Assembly: GCA_014529385.2 (NCBI GenBank) | Contig: CM043954.1 | Location: 93,761,247 to 93,825,246, forward strand | DNA length: 64,000 bases | From: Adiantum capillus-veneris | Taxonomy: Eukaryota > Streptophyta > Polypodiopsida > Polypodiales > Pteridaceae | Direction of reading: 5' to 3' | Position numbers and translations under genes: made by a program | Part shown: piece by piece, positions 1-11,785 of the stretch | How the letters are laid out: every line of letters starts with the position of its first letter | Position numbering within the stretch: the first letter of the stretch is position 1 | The notes under the pieces: model-generated | The model's database searches: none | What the model was told of the DNA's origin: nothing | Seen by the model: the letters and a program-made list of their open reading frames with translations, nothing else

Positions 1-328
1 TTTGGAACAAATTCAGCAGTACTAGTAGGTGTGCAGGGATCAACTGTATCAAAAGACTCTTTTTTTTTGCCTGTAAATCCCCTGGAAGCTGTAGCACCCC
101 CTCTTGGATTCTTCACTGGATAAGACTGAGCCAGTGAAGCTACAGACCTCTCAACTATATCAAAAGACGCTTTTTTTTTGCCTGTAACCCCCCTGGAAGC
201 TGTAGCACCCCTTCTTGGATTCTTCACATGATAAGACTGAGCCAGTGAACCTACAGACCCCTCATCTAGAAACCCTGAAGAGCGAGTGCGTCTCATGCAA
301 GTTCCTCTTTTTTCAGCTTCTTGATTAT
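1..328 (-). CDS. Exon encoding two 37-residue tandem repeats, partial
   Basis: On the minus strand a reading frame stays open from a good splice acceptor (pyrimidine-rich CTTTCTCTTGTCGTAG, exon start near 328) to the window edge. It contains two in-frame copies of a 37-residue unit with the core SLAQSY.VKNPRRGATASRG and a basic GKKK.SFD end, encoded by a 111-bp DNA duplication. Because 111 is a multiple of three, the frame survives. It lies downstream of the RING gene on the same strand and could be its last exon if a donor near 616 (before GTGGAAGTCC) is used instead of the stop at 543; the phases would fit. I do not recognise the protein. The exon is supported by the open frame and acceptor only. 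Confidence 0.4.
41..263. repeat. 111-bp tandem duplication (2 copies)
   Basis: Copies at about 41-151 and 152-263 differ at only a few positions. Each includes an oligo-T run that encodes the lysine triplet of the minus-strand protein repeat. Confidence 0.85.
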
Positions 329-867
329 CTACGACAAGAGAAAGTAGAAACATATTACTAAACATGTACAGAAAATAAATCAAATAGTTTGCAACTACTC
401 GATGCAAAGAATTAAGAGACATGTCACTAACAAATTCCAACACTTGATTCATCAATGAGCATGGATACAATAGGGATGCAATGGATTACACATGCCTTCT
501 AAAGACATCTTTTAATTGCATGAAGTTACAACAAAAACACACTCATTGCTTTGCATTTGGTTTCTTCCTCTTCCTAAATGAATCAAGAGGTATATCCATT
601 GTGGGACTTCCACCTAAGTTCTTGAGAGTCGATTTCTTGCGCTTTGGTGTTGGCTTCTTTCGCACTGGAGGGGGTGTTGCTTTCACCGCATCTGCATCTA
701 CCTCATCTGATGCTTCATCTCTAGTGTCCACACTTGGTGCTGCTTTGGCACTCAACAGAGAACGCAAGAGCCTTCTTGGAGTTAGTTGTTGCCTAGGTGA
801 TTTGACTACAGAAGACTTTGCCATCAAGATATCTTCAACTACTCCACGTACTGCATCCCCTACGACA

Positions 868-939
868 GACTCCGCTTCAAGGGTTAGCTGCATCCCTGGG
901 GTAGACTCCGCTTCAAGGGCTGGCTACATCCCTGGGGTA
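868..939. repeat. 36-bp tandem duplication inside last RING-gene exon
   Basis: Two 36-bp units (868-903 and 904-939) encode LEAES(T)PGM-type repeats in the minus-strand frame. The codon that is CAG in the downstream unit is TAG in the upstream unit, which puts a stop in the exon. Confidence 0.75.
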
Positions 940-1779
940 ATCAAGCCATTCTTCCTTGCGGAATGCATCGTCTTGTTGGAGCAAGCATGCAATGATTGTT
1001 CTACAAAGCAAGCTATTTACAAAGTCTCACTTGGAGTATACCAAAATACACACATAAATATTGATTTTCGTATCTACCAGTGACCTGCATAGAGACTCTC
1101 TTTGTTTTTGTCCTCAATGATTCTTGTATACAGGTCTCTGCTGCGATGTCTGTACCTGCAAATGATTTCATTAAATGCAAGAGTTTAAACTCCCAATGGA
1201 AAGCGGGCTTGCAATAGTACTAGTAAATAATTGACACAATGACTACTTACACTTGATTCTTTCATCTCACTCTTCACCTTCACATCAATCATATGCTTAG
1301 CTCTAGGGGGAACAGACATATTGCAATCTAGTGCAACACAATAGCCATAGTCCCTACATACATGCGCGAAGCATAGCATATGGTACACATGGGTGCAAGG
1401 CAGGGAGAATACATCCAAGCTTCTGGCATCGAACGGGAATCCACATCCTACACAATGGTAGAACCCGTTAAGTGCCACCTCGCTAATGTTCTGCTCAAAA
1501 TCCACAGGAAGAAAAGGCTTCATCAAACTAGCCCCCACATTATGTGAAGTCCTCTCCATGGTAACACAAAATTTAAAGTGCTCTGATTCCTGTGCTAAGT
1601 TGGTCTCTACTTCTGCAAGTAGTGCCTGTGAAACAAAGAAGACAACACATCTAATTTAAGTCTCAATAACCCAACAAAAGCAGATTGCTGAAAAGAATAT
1701 GCTGCGTGAATCTTACCCCTTATTTGCAATACCACATATAAGACAAGCACTTCCTCTATATGCATAATGCTATAAACAC

Positions 1780-2535
1780 AAGCTTGATGTGGTATATGAT
1801 ATGCATTGTGCACAGTCCAAGTATAATGTGCTATAAGTGCTACATAGAGTATGCACTGTAGATCATAGCAGAGAGACTTTTCAAAATACCAAATAAAGCC
1901 CAAACATTTTCTCTATATGCTATATACACAAGCTTGTTGGGTATATGATATGCAGTGGGCTATATGAGAAATAGCACATAGCATATAGCACAAATATTGT
2001 GCTATATATCAGAAATAGCACATAGCACAATTAGAGATGGTGCTATGTAGCACATAGCAAAAATAGAGATTGTGCTATATAGCACAATTCACTATTCCAC
2101 ACACTCCATGGCTATATTGTGAACATATAATACACAAAATGTGCTATTTAGCACATAGCACATAAAAAGATTGTGCTATGTAGCACATATCAATATTTAA
2201 CACACACTTCAAAGCTATACAGTAAGCATATAGCATACAGGTTATGCTATATAGCACCTATTACACATGTCCATTGTGCTATGTATCACATAGCACATAA
2301 CCACACAGAGCACATAGCATAGAATCACACATTCCAAATAGATTAGGGTACTATTGTGAACATGCTGCACCTAGATTGAACTATAAAGCACATAGCACAT
2401 AACCACACATGGCACATAGCATATAACCACCCACTCCATGAAGATGATGGCTATGTTGTGACCATATAGCACATATTTTGTGCTATATAGCACATAGCAG
2501 AAACAGAATATGCTCATACAGTACATAACCATACA
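1780..2535. repeat. Palindromic TAGCACATAGCA satellite in an intron
   Basis: About 750 bp consist of imperfect repeats of TGCTAT-TAGCACATAGCACA. Many copies are self-complementary, for example the perfect palindrome TTGTGCTATATAGCACAA near 2067-2084, with near-copies around 2035, 2140, 2175, 2275 and 2475. The block fills most of the intron between the coiled-coil exon (ends 2621) and the RING exon (starts 1625). Confidence 0.8.
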
Positions 2536-3506
2536 ATCCAAAACACTCTAACCACATAACCACATGGAAGTGAACCACATACTCCAAAACAAAGTGAAGC
2601 ACATGTAGGAGAGTATGCACCTTTGCTTTAGCCACATTGGCTTCTAATTCAGCAACGTTCTCTCTAGTAGTACTCGAGAACTGTCCAATCAAATCAATCA
2701 GGCGTTGTCGAGCTACAGGGTCTTGCACGCAATCAATCTCCGTTTGTAACTTTATGGCCAAAGTGTTTGAGCTTTGAGCACCCTCAGCCCTATGCAATTC
2801 TCTGACTTGATCCTCTACCTGCTTCTTTGCACCCTCTAGTCTTGACTTATAGTCTTGCAATCTGCCCTCTGCAATATTCTTCATTTCTGCAAGTGCCCTG
2901 CTATCCTCCTCTGCCAATTGTACCAGGCATCCTCCTGTAGGCACGCTTGACAATGGTACAGACGTACCTTCTGTTTTCAATGATGATCTGGTAGAGGCAG
3001 TAGTGGTTTTGGAACCTCTCCCTCTACCACTCATCTGCTCTTCCCACCTCTTGACCTTGTTTTGCAAGTTGTCTTTCTTCTGAGGCTCTCATTGCCCTCT
3101 CTACAAAGATAGCCCAAGAAATTTGATGTTTGCCAGATTCACTGCAGTTTTCCAATACAAAGGCCTTTTCAAATTGAGTCCCTACTTCATACATGAAGGG
3201 ACCCTCCTGGTAGACATCCCAGTGTCTCCACACAAGCTTTTGTAAGAACTCCGTCCGAGCATGGTATGCCTTCACTTTCTTCTGGCTACCCGGAACAGGC
3301 TTTGGGCATATAAAGACAGCTCCCCAGTCCTCCTCAGAGATGTCATTGTTTCCTGTCAAGCTACGCGGATCAACTCCCTCCAATGGCAATCCACGCTCCA
3401 TATGAAATTCCTCAACAAGACGACAAAACTTCGTATGCAGAGGTGGTTCGATGTTCCTAACTAGACTGCTGCTTGCTTGAATCGGATGCTTTGAGGAAGG
3501 TGCCAT

Positions 3507-4013
3507 GATGCAGTCTCAAGTGATATACCTGCACATCATCCAATGAACTCATGAGACGTGGTGTGCCCTCGCTTATCATCCCTGCTAAAAAGAAACAAGA
3601 ACTTCATGGGCCTGCTCTTGTAAGCAAGGCATTCAAGGTGATGTGCTATGGGATTTTCCCCAAGGTTGCATGCAGCTTGTGGACTAGCAAATTACTTCGG
3701 GAGTCTATGTCCTCTCATGCAACCAGCAACAGCAGCATTAGGTTTTGCTCGCCTCTTGTTGCAAATGAGCAAGGTGTGGCACTCATGCAGCTCCAAATGC
3801 AGCTTAATGTAGCTAAATGATCCCAGGTGGGGCGCGCGTGCTCAAGCAGTAGAGAGTGTACATGTTCAATGGGAGAGACATACCTCGAAGAGAAGAGAGC
3901 GGTTACTGCAATCGTCCTTGAAGCAGCCAAGCTTGCACAGTAGAAGCTCTAAGCACAGTAGACCTTGAGGACGCACGACCTTGAGGACGCACGCGCGCAA
4001 GAGAGAGAGAGAG

Positions 4014-4065
<52 letters not shown>

Positions 4066-4265
4066 GGGGGGGCACGATGTTTGAAACTGCCAACTACTCA
4101 TGAAAGAAAGTGGGTATGTGAAGGCTGAATTTTTAAGTATAACATTTTTTTAGAATATAATTTGGACATCTGAAAGATGGCACCAGTGACCACACCCCCA
4201 ATGTCATGCTATGCTATTTAATTATATCACATATATAGCTTTCCACCTATTCATGATTTCACCCT
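3507..4265. other. Stretch without a recognised gene
   Basis: There is an 89-codon open frame at 3551-3820 (+) with no recognisable motif, a GA-rich run, and the poly-G tract. The duplicated phrase ACCTTGAGGACGCACG occurs at about 3963 and 3980. Confidence 0.5.
4017..4064. repeat. Poly-G tract, 48 bases
   Basis: An uninterrupted run of 48 G is followed by one A and seven more G. Such length is unusual for a G/C homopolymer and is also prone to assembly error. Confidence 0.9.
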
Positions 4266-4992
4266 GCACAGTAGCACACTCCTTTGGAGCCGGCAACTCC
4301 TTGCTGGAAGGAGGCCTTCACGCGACTGGAGGTTCTCATTTCAGTCAGAGCTTGTACAGCCACAGGATCCTGCAGTTTCTTCCAGGTACACAGGGAGGCC
4401 CCCCTTCACTGTGTCACTCTTGAGGCACCAGAGGTGGCGGCCGAACGAGTGTTGTTTACGGAGACGATCTGGGAGCATGCCCCAAAACAGTTGGTATGAT
4501 GAGGAGTGTAGAGAGACGAGGATCAAATTATAGAGGAAAGTGCTCATGGGTATTACCACACATAGACAGTCACGGATTATCTTTCGCCGCCTAGTGTGAC
4601 GAAAGAAAAGGGCTTATCTATCTCAACTAGAGCGGGATCTGAATCAGTTATTTATAAGTCAGGGCTCAAGCGAAGCATAGAGGCTATTCCACGAGCATTC
4701 ATCACCACCACCAGTCACCTTCACTGAGACATGGGGGGAATATGCCACATCTCTCTGCACAACATCAGGGCAACCACCTCTACCGGACCCACTAGAGACA
4801 TGCCCGGAGACATGTTCTTTCTTTACTGCCGAGAGGGTAAGGAAAGCCATTGACAGGATGAAGACAAGGAGAGTACATGATCATGATGGTCTGGTAGCAA
4901 AGCACTTCATCCATGCCAAAGATATGCTTGCAAAGCTCTTGGCTATGATGTTTAATCGAGCCATGTATGAAGGCTTCCCAGAGACTTGAAGT

Positions 4993-5303
4993 ATGTCTAC
5001 GATTGTGCCTATTTTCAAGTCAGGAGATCCCATGATTCCTGCGAATTATCGCACCATCATGATTGGTCACACATTAGCTAGGTTATATGCATCCGTTCTT
5101 GAGCAGGAGCTGAGTAGATGGGCAGAGCGAGAGGGCATAAGAGCACCAGGGCAAGCAGGTTTCAGGAGAGGTTTCTCCACTCTTGACCAGATTCTGACAC
5201 TCAGAGCTATTATTGAGGAGGGTAGACACCATGGCAAGAGCACCTATTATAGCTTTGTGGATTTCAACAAAGCTTTTGACACAATGCCGAGAGCCAGACT
5301 TAT
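4993..5303 (+). pseudogene. LINE reverse transcriptase, fingers to motif A
   Basis: This is the N-terminal RT block: template-grip residues (IFKSGDP), the NYRTI segment, QAGFRRGFSTLDQI, and motif A with the first catalytic Asp (FVDFNKAFDT). The frame ends at the hAT-type MITE at 5312 and resumes behind it at about 5876. The true protein would have begun far upstream; the Met at 4993 is only the first after a TGA stop. Confidence 0.85.
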
Positions 5304-5311
5304 ACGCAGAC

Positions 5312-5867
5312 CAAGGTTGTAAGGTACGTAGTATTTGGTACGTATTGTACGTTGTACCGTATGGATTGGGCCATAAGGTACGTAAAATTCGTAGTATATT
5401 TTTTAAAAGCTAAAAATACAAAGAATTTCAAATTTATATACAACCTATCTAGTTTAAAAACACTGCACAATACTTAAACATAGCCACAACTTTCAAAAAA
5501 CACTTAAAATCACCCCACAAGTTAAGTCAGGGACTCTAGAGTGCCTCCTTGCAAACTCCAAACACAAAGGGAGGGAGGGAGAAAGAACCTTATCGGTGGC
5601 GGCAAATCCTTCCTTTGTCTCTGTGCAGACATTGTGCAGAGACTCTGTTCTACTCTCTGATTCTCTGTTGTGATAATAACCAGTATAGGATAGGTGGACT
5701 TATTAAAGGCCTCGCCCACCTAATCCAACCACGGGGAATAGGCACCATCGACGATTTTTTTTTTTCAGAGGTTTTTTTTTTTGGGTACGTACGGAATCGT
5801 GCGGATACCGTACGAACGTGCCGTACGGTACAGAACCATACCGTACGTACGTACGGAAACAACCTTG
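5312..5867. mobile_element. hAT-type MITE inside the LINE RT
   Basis: A 556-bp insertion is flanked by the perfect 8-bp duplication ACGCAGAC (5304-5311 and 5868-5875). The termini are inverted: CAAGGTTGT at the left and its complement ACAACCTTG at the right. Subterminal regions are full of GTACGTAC/CCGTACGG motifs. An 8-bp TSD and CA(A/G)-type short TIRs are typical of the hAT superfamily. There is no transposase, so the element is non-autonomous. It separates RT motif A from motif B. Confidence 0.9.
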
Positions 5868-5875
5868 ACGCAGAC

Positions 5876-7132
5876 TATAGGACATGGGTGTGCCTACAGA
5901 GTTGAAATGGGGTATTATGGCTCTATACAGGACAGTGATGGGGCAGGTACGCACCACTGAGGGAATGTCTGACATGGTCCACTCCACTATTGGAATAAGG
6001 CAGGGATGCCCCCTATCCCCGACTCTTTTTGGGATGTATGTGGATGAGTTTGTGGACTATGTAGAGCGTCAGGGGGATAGGGGGGCTCAGCTACCAGGGA
6101 CATGGATTCCGTTGTTACTATATGCTGATGATATTGTGCTGATTTCCGACTCTCCAAAGGGGATGCAGCGTCATTTGGATGCTCTGCATACATTTGCTCG
6201 TGACAGTGGATTGTCTGTCAATCTAGGGAAAACCAAGGTTATGATGTTCAACACCACATCACAATGGGTCAGGAGGTCGGCACCCACATTTACGTATGGC
6301 CAGAAGACTGTGGAGTACACAGATTCGTATACTTATCTTGGGGTAGTCTTCGGTGGACCGGTGTTTTCACTAAGGAGAGCATCAAAGACTAGACTGACGA
6401 GAGCATATGTAGCTTTGGGAGGACTGGAGAGGATGTGTTCACAGGTTCAGTTTCAGGAACCGCGAACAAAGCTGTCTTTTTGACACTCTAGTGACTCCAG
6501 CTATGCTCTATGGAGTTCAGGTGTGGGGACCCTCAGTAGACCATCATGGGAGATCCGGCAACACAGATGGATGGAGATGTATGGAGAGGCCTCTGGTCTC
6601 TATGATCGCTCGGATGATTCGGGCTAGGGCCTCAATACCACATGAGATTATCCGAGCCGAGCTAGCCGCGCCTCCCCCCCCCCGGTGGAGGCATTGACTA
6701 GATCAGTATCCTTTATGCACGGTCTATGGGATCTCCCCAGGGACAGATATGCTCAGCTTGCCCTGGAGTCATCTCGACAACTAGCTCTACAAGGCGATAG
6801 AGCATGTTGGTATGGACAGATGACAGCATGGTTTCAGTCGCACGGTCTTAACATGGATAGATTACCTCCGCTTCAATACTCCCTGGATGCACCCTCCCTG
6901 TCTCTCACACGAACAGAGATCACCAGACTCATACGTCAGGATCTGATTCAGCTAGATACCAGGAGCACATGGATACAGCCGACACAAGAGCTCGGCACGA
7001 AGATGGCCTTCTACAAAGAGCGTCTTCTCCAGCTCACAGAGGACGGCTTTGTGACTAGGCCTGCATACATGGATACACACTTATCTCATGGGATAAGATG
7101 CGCTAATGGACAGATACGCACATCCTCACATC
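5876..7132 (+). pseudogene. LINE reverse transcriptase, motif B to thumb
   Basis: The frame resumes after the first MITE with MGVPTELKWG, motif B (IRQGCPLSP), motif C (YADDIVL, 6121-6141), the GLSVNLGKTKVM motif D region, and a thumb-like segment up to about 6480. A T-run and a C-run each shift the frame (near 6480 and 6675); the later segment (6685-7132) is helical and reads up to the second MITE. Confidence 0.85.
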
Positions 7133-7584
7133 CAGTGTAACAAGGAACAGGGGGGAACACAGTCCAAACATTCCGAAACGGCGTTCCGCATGAGTCCCGT
7201 TCCGAAAACGGAGATGGGAAGGGAACACCGTTCCAGAACGGGGTGTAACCGGAACGGTGTTCCGGAATGGAGGGAACGAGGCGGAACAGCGAAACGCGGG
7301 GCAGAACAGACAAAAGTAGGCATTTGGGGGCAAAAAAGTGGGCTTTTGGGAGCAGATTTGGGGCTGTTTGGGGAACATATTTGGTGTAGTTTGAGAGTAG
7401 GTTAGGGGGGGCAGATTTGGGGGCAGTTTTGGGGTTGTTTAGGAGTTTATTTGGGACTATTCTGAATGGAGGTAATTCAAGCCTTACTTTAGTGGACCGT
7501 TCCGGCCCCCCCTCCTCCTCCCTGTTCCCGTTCCGTTCCGGACCCTCCTGTTCCCATTCCCCATTCCCGTTCTGGGTAACTATG
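7133..7584. mobile_element. Second hAT-type MITE inside the LINE
   Basis: A 452-bp insertion is flanked by the perfect 8-bp duplication CTCACATC (7125-7132 and 7585-7592). The ends are imperfectly inverted (CAGTGTAAC... against CATAGTTAC...). The interior is packed with GGAACG/CGTTCC motifs in both orientations, unlike the first MITE, so it is a different family. No transposase is present. Confidence 0.85.
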
Positions 7585-7592
7585 CTCACATC

Positions 7593-8095
7593 AGCTCCAG
7601 ATCGAGACTGGCCAATTTCGAGGGGTGCCGGCAGGGGCCAGGATATATCACCTATGTAACTTAGAGCCAGAGACAGAGCTGCACAACACATGTCACTGCC
7701 TGGCATACTATGAGATACGCGGCCACTTCCACTGCCTGTTCAGAGAAGGTTTCGGACCTTTTTCTAGAGTCATGAGATACAAGGATCAGAGGTGTCTCGG
7801 ATTGTTCCTGCTAGAGCTGCGCAGACTTAGGGAGAGCTTGCTAAGGACATCACGGAAAAGACAATCTCAAAGACGAATCACAAATTTCTTTACACCAGCC
7901 AGAGGAGAGCCAACGGAGCAGTCATTACAGAAGATCTCAGAGCCTACTCATACTAAAGGTACTCTTGACCGAGCTACTGAGCTTGGCAGATCCAGACGCC
8001 CACGACCTCGGGGGTCTCCCACTACCGACGAAGGCTGCAACAGAAGATACAGATCACTCTAGCTCGACATGCAAGACGCCCAACCAGAGTATTGA
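7593..8095 (+). pseudogene. LINE C-terminal region
   Basis: This is the continuation after the second MITE. It has a Cys/His cluster (E-x-E-L-H-x-T-C-H-C...Y-x-I-R-G-H-F-H-C) of the sort found at the C-terminus of several LINE clades, followed by a basic stretch (RTSRKRQSQRR). Reading stops near 8060, before the poly-C run. Confidence 0.75.
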
Positions 8096-8112
8096 TCATG
8101 GAGGAGGTCGAT

Positions 8113-8130
8113 CCCCCCCCCCCCCCCCCC

Positions 8131-8185
<55 letters not shown>
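8113..8185. repeat. Poly-C tract, about 72 bases
   Basis: A run of C from 8113 to 8185 is interrupted only by A at 8131. It lies between the LINE coding end and its 3' UTR. Confidence 0.9.
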
Positions 8186-8188
<3 letters not shown>

Positions 8189-8249
8189 TTCATTTTTCCT
8201 TAGTGTTTTAGTGTTAGTTCTTTGTAGCTTTGTAATTTCCGTACTCAGA

Positions 8250-8325
8250 CATGGTATCAGATTCACCAATTGTAACTTTTTGGTCTCATAGGTCATTTTG
8301 GCCTTTTGAAGACGTTAATGTAACA

Positions 8326-8403
<78 letters not shown>
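8250..8403 (+). repeat. LINE 3' end with (CT)n tail, copy 1
   Basis: The 3' UTR ends AGATTCACCAATTG...GGTCTCATAGGTCATTTTGG, then CCTTTTGAAGACGTTAATG and ATTTCATT, and goes directly into (CT) about 36 (8331-8403). No poly-A tail is present; (CT)n seems to be the tail. Confidence 0.8.
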
Positions 8404-8405
<2 letters not shown>

Positions 8406-8597
8406 GCACGACTTGTGATTTAGCTACCCCAGCTACCTGTTTAGTTCACGCCTACTAGTTTAGGATCCCATAATACTTTTATTTTATCATTTCATTTTGT
8501 TACTCTGACTTTGTATTAGATTCACCACATTGTAACGCTCTGGTCTCATAGGTCGTTTTGGCCTTTTGAAGACGCTAATTTAACATTTCATTTCATT

Positions 8598-8693
<96 letters not shown>

Positions 8694-8714
8694 CACACAC
8701 ACACACACACACAA
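8404..8714 (+). repeat. LINE 3' end with (CT)n(AC)n tail, copy 2
   Basis: A second copy of the same 3' end (AGATTCACCACATTG, then GGTCTCATAGGTCGTTTTGG, CCTTTTGAAGACGCTAAT, ATTTCATTTCATTTCAT) runs into (TC) of about 90 bp and then (AC)n to 8714. It begins directly after the (CT)n of copy 1, as if a truncated copy had landed in that tract. Its right side abuts the truncated LRR gene. Confidence 0.75.
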
Positions 8715-8818
8715 GAAAAGAGCATGATTGTTCTGTAGGCACAGCCCAGTAATTGTGTGAGATTCACTCACATGACTCGAACGACTGAAAAAGACAAAAT
8801 TCATGAACAGCTTCTTAC

Positions 8819-10648
8819 ATGTGCTCCACACTGCTCAGACCTTGGAACGACGATGGTACTGGACCTGTTATGTTGTTCAAGTCAATTTGTAGCCTGTTCA
8901 ACATGGAGAGCTTGCCTAACTCCGGTGGCAAACTTCCAGTGAATTGATTGCCATTCAAAAGCCTAGATCATGGGATCATCTTAGTGATACTATATACATC
9001 TTGAGATATTATGTGATCATATGAAACAGAAAGCCATTGTCTGAGTGTGAAGGTGCACTTACAGAAGATACAAATTGCTCAACTTTCCTATTTCCGATGG
9101 AATTGCCCCTCTAAGTTTGTTCCACATGAAATTCCTTTAGAGAAAAAGGCTTATAAGTTTGCAAAAGGAGCATTTAAAATGAGACTACCATACAAATTCA
9201 TTGAGCCCTACTTACAGTATTCTAATCCGTCTAAAATTTCCGACATTTGGTGCCAGAGTGCCCGTGAAATTCATGTTCATCAAGCGCCTGTTACCAGGTC
9301 GACTGATTTTTTAGACCCATTTTACACAAGATCAACTCGCTCTTGCCTGTTGTGCTGTTGCAGAAGAAGATGCAAGAAGAGTGCAAACTTACAGCTCATC
9401 AATATACTCTGTCTCATCAACGGATACACAATACACTCCAGTCCATGGCGATTCCCCACATGGCTTGTCCCCAACCCAGTTGGCAAGTATGTTCTGTTCA
9501 TCTCCAAGCTCTTTTCGGATTGCCAGAAGAGAGGCAACTGCATAAGAGAGAAGAATACCATTTCAGTACTCTATTTAGCAACAAAGTTTATGTATAGACA
9601 AGAGCATCATTACTACTTCAAATGATATATTGTGAAGCAGACTTAGTCTTTGCTTCACAATATAGCAGTGTCATTGCTTGTGGATTGATGCATAACTTGA
9701 TAATTGATACATGCACACCATAATTTTCATGCTATCTTCATGTGCAAATCCGAGCATATGGGGGCATGACAGTCTCTTGCTGGCCCCAATCACATATGTG
9801 ACCTCCCCAAATAGTAGCTCATGGTGTTGAACACTAACCTTGGGCTAGCATTCCCGTTCTCTCAGTCACATATACCCAGGAATGTGCTCTCTCCCAAGGA
9901 ATGGCTCCTGATGCTAAACACAATAATGACAAAGCAATGGGGAAAGAGCTCCTTTTGATTCCGATATGAAAAAAAAAAATCTTTCATAAATGCGATTCAG
10001 ATAGCAGACTGCTTTAATTTTTCCCTAATTGCATGTACTAACTACACTCAGCTGTTGAACAAATCACTAATGCTAGACACAAACTGAAAAAAGACAAGAA
10101 AGAGACAATGAACACAAGGTAGAGACCAATGATAAAAGCATACACCCAGTGTATACTCACTAGTGATGAAGAAATGCCATTACCTATGCTTATATACAAA
10201 GGTTGGAAGAGAGGTTAGGTGTAATTGGTTATCTACGATCTAGGATGTCGTCGAACCTAATGAAGGGTAGCTGAATCTAATCCACCATTACTCAATGCTA
10301 GCTTGGTATGCAGTCCCCCTCTTGCAGTAGCTTGCGACTATGCGGTACTCATATTCCAATTCTAATTTGATTCCCAATTCTTGTTGTGTATATTGTCATG
10401 AAAACATGTGGTTGCCATGAACGTGTGCTGCTTTCAAGTTGTTCATGACGGTTAAGGATATGTGCTAGATATTCTGTAATGTTTGCCAAAACTGAGGGAA
10501 TACAAAGGAAATTATGTAAAAACAAAGGCGTCTTACCTTCCGCGGGGTCTGGGTGGGCATGGTGAGCTTGATGAGGTGCAGGATGAGCCAGGATGATGAG
10601 GCAGAACACCAGGAACGCCTGCTGCAGCTGCATGTGGACCATCATCAT
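8819..10648 (-). pseudogene. LRR receptor-kinase gene, 5' ectodomain part, LRR-VIII-1-like
   Basis: Five minus-strand exons can be read. 10648-10537 is a signal peptide (LQQAFLVFCLIILAHPAP) ending DPAE. 9537-9393 is the LRR N-terminal cap with WVGDKPCGESPWTGVYC. 9287-9216 and 9134-9063 carry one LRR each (72 bp), and 8962-8819 carries two LRRs (144 bp). The first intron is phase 1, the later ones phase 2, and all donors are GTAA(G). FMWN, LNGN and LQID in the LRRs, and the PAEV start, resemble the Arabidopsis LRR-VIII-1 family around At1g06840. Such proteins sit in the plasma membrane with a cytosolic kinase. The next LRR exon (about 8780-8720) is degenerate, and the rest, with transmembrane and kinase parts, is replaced by the LINE tail. 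No lesion is seen in the five exons, so it may be a recently truncated gene. Confidence 0.85.
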
Positions 10649-10713
10649 CAGTATCCTAGGAGAGCGGGAGCCTAAATCTTAACTCGCTTCAGTGTGCTTG
10701 TGTCACAGTGTGT

Positions 10714-10715
<2 letters not shown>

Positions 10716-10757
<42 letters not shown>

Positions 10758-10765
10758 AATTTATA
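10716..10765 (-). promoter_or_regulatory. TATA box and (CT)n 5' leader of the LRR gene
   Basis: On the minus strand TATAAAT (10765-10759) is followed by a (CT)n then (CG)n leader and reaches the start codon about 110 bases later. A CT-rich leader behind a TATA box is common in plant promoters. The transcription start is not known. Confidence 0.5.
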
Positions 10766-10769
10766 GGCT

Positions 10770-11263
10770 AAGTCATTTTCAGCACCTTGGTCCTTGCTGA
10801 TAGCTGCTGTGTCTGTGAGTGTACGTAGCAGGGCCTTAGGACTAAAGAACCCCATTTTAGAGGGGGAAAATTTGAAATATGTCCTCTCGTGGGGCTTGAC
10901 TTTCTCTAATCAGTCTTAAGACTTATTAAAAAAAACAAGGAAAAATATCAAAAAACAATTTGGCCAAACTCACAATTGTGAGTGGAGAAATTAATATGAA
11001 CCAGAAAAGAATACAAACTCACTCAAGCACAACATGTGTCTTGAAGTGGCAACTATTTCAAAAGGGGCTACCACACAACCGCAACCAAAACTAGACCACG
11101 GACGCTACAGGGCGTCTCTCAAGCAATCAAGCATCTTAGTGCATGAAGCCATTCTTTATCATTACTCGTTGACCCTCCATTGTTCTCTCTTCCTTAGTCG
11201 TGACTTATTCTCTATCTATAGGATTCTCATCTCTCTCTCTCTCTTCTTTCTAGCTCAGTTAGG

Positions 11264-11325
<62 letters not shown>

Positions 11326-11744
11326 CCCAATAGCACACTGTAGATATGTAGTAAAAAGCTTATATGCATCAAGTGTTTTGTGCACACAAAAAGCATGTCT
11401 CAAATTGTCATTGAGCCACTTTAAAATAAAATATATACCCGATTGAGATAAGAGTGATAAGGAGAAGATCTGATTCAAAATTCCAAGAAAATAGTGTACA
11501 TTTGCAATAGTTTATTTGTGTGTGTGTGTGTGTGTGTGTGTGTAGACCTCCCCGCCATCGACAGTCAATAGGGAAGCGAATCATTAGATGCTGTGTGTGT
11601 GTGCGTGTGTGGACCTTCCTGCCACCACCGGCAATCAACAGGGCAGTGTGTCCTCTCTTGCGTTTTGTCGGTGCTTCTCCAACCGTGTCCACCTCTATTT
11701 TGAGCACCAACCCTCAAGGCTGTGCTTGCAACAATCTACCACAC

Positions 11745-11785
<41 letters not shown>

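Larger units (their letters stand above)
543..3506 (-). pseudogene. Multi-exon RING-finger gene, disrupted
   Basis: Splicing in phase gives exons 3506-2621 (containing a one-base frame change near 3090), 1625-1253, 1155-1085 and about 971-543. Exon 1 has an unrecognised N-terminal domain (start at 3506, Met-Ala-Pro-Ser) and then a charged coiled-coil-like segment rich in Glu, Lys and Gln. The 1625-1253 exon has a RING-like zinc finger: C-x2-C, then C-x-H-x2-H-x2-C (PCTHVYHMLC), then C-x4-C instead of the usual C-x2-C. The last exon is basic and ends KRKKPNAKQ. RING proteins usually act as E3 ubiquitin ligases; here that is family inference only. Lesions are the frame change between the N-terminal domain and the coiled coil, and a TAG in the last exon. 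An undetected small intron near 3090 cannot be excluded. Donors and acceptors are good (GTAAGT near 1250; TTTGTTTCACAG before 1625). Confidence 0.6.
4266..8330 (+). mobile_element. LINE (non-LTR retrotransposon), degenerate, twice interrupted
   Basis: The plus strand carries the RT of a LINE-type element: a pre-RT linker (FTAERVRKAIDRM, about 4820-4860), the fingers (IVPIFKSGDP..NYRTI, about 5000-5060), motif A (FVDFNKAFDT, about 5254), motif B (IRQGCPLSP, 5995), the catalytic YADD (6121), a thumb, and a C-terminal Cys/His region (ELHNTCHCLAYYEIRGHFHC, about 7675-7735). The endonuclease is missing or unrecognisable, so the copy is 5' truncated or decayed. Lesions are in-frame stops at about 4533, 4583 and 4987 (the last where related LINEs have Trp), frame changes in the T-run near 6480 and the C-run near 6675, and two inserted MITEs. 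The end is a 3' UTR with a (CT)n tail. The element cannot encode a working protein. Confidence 0.9.
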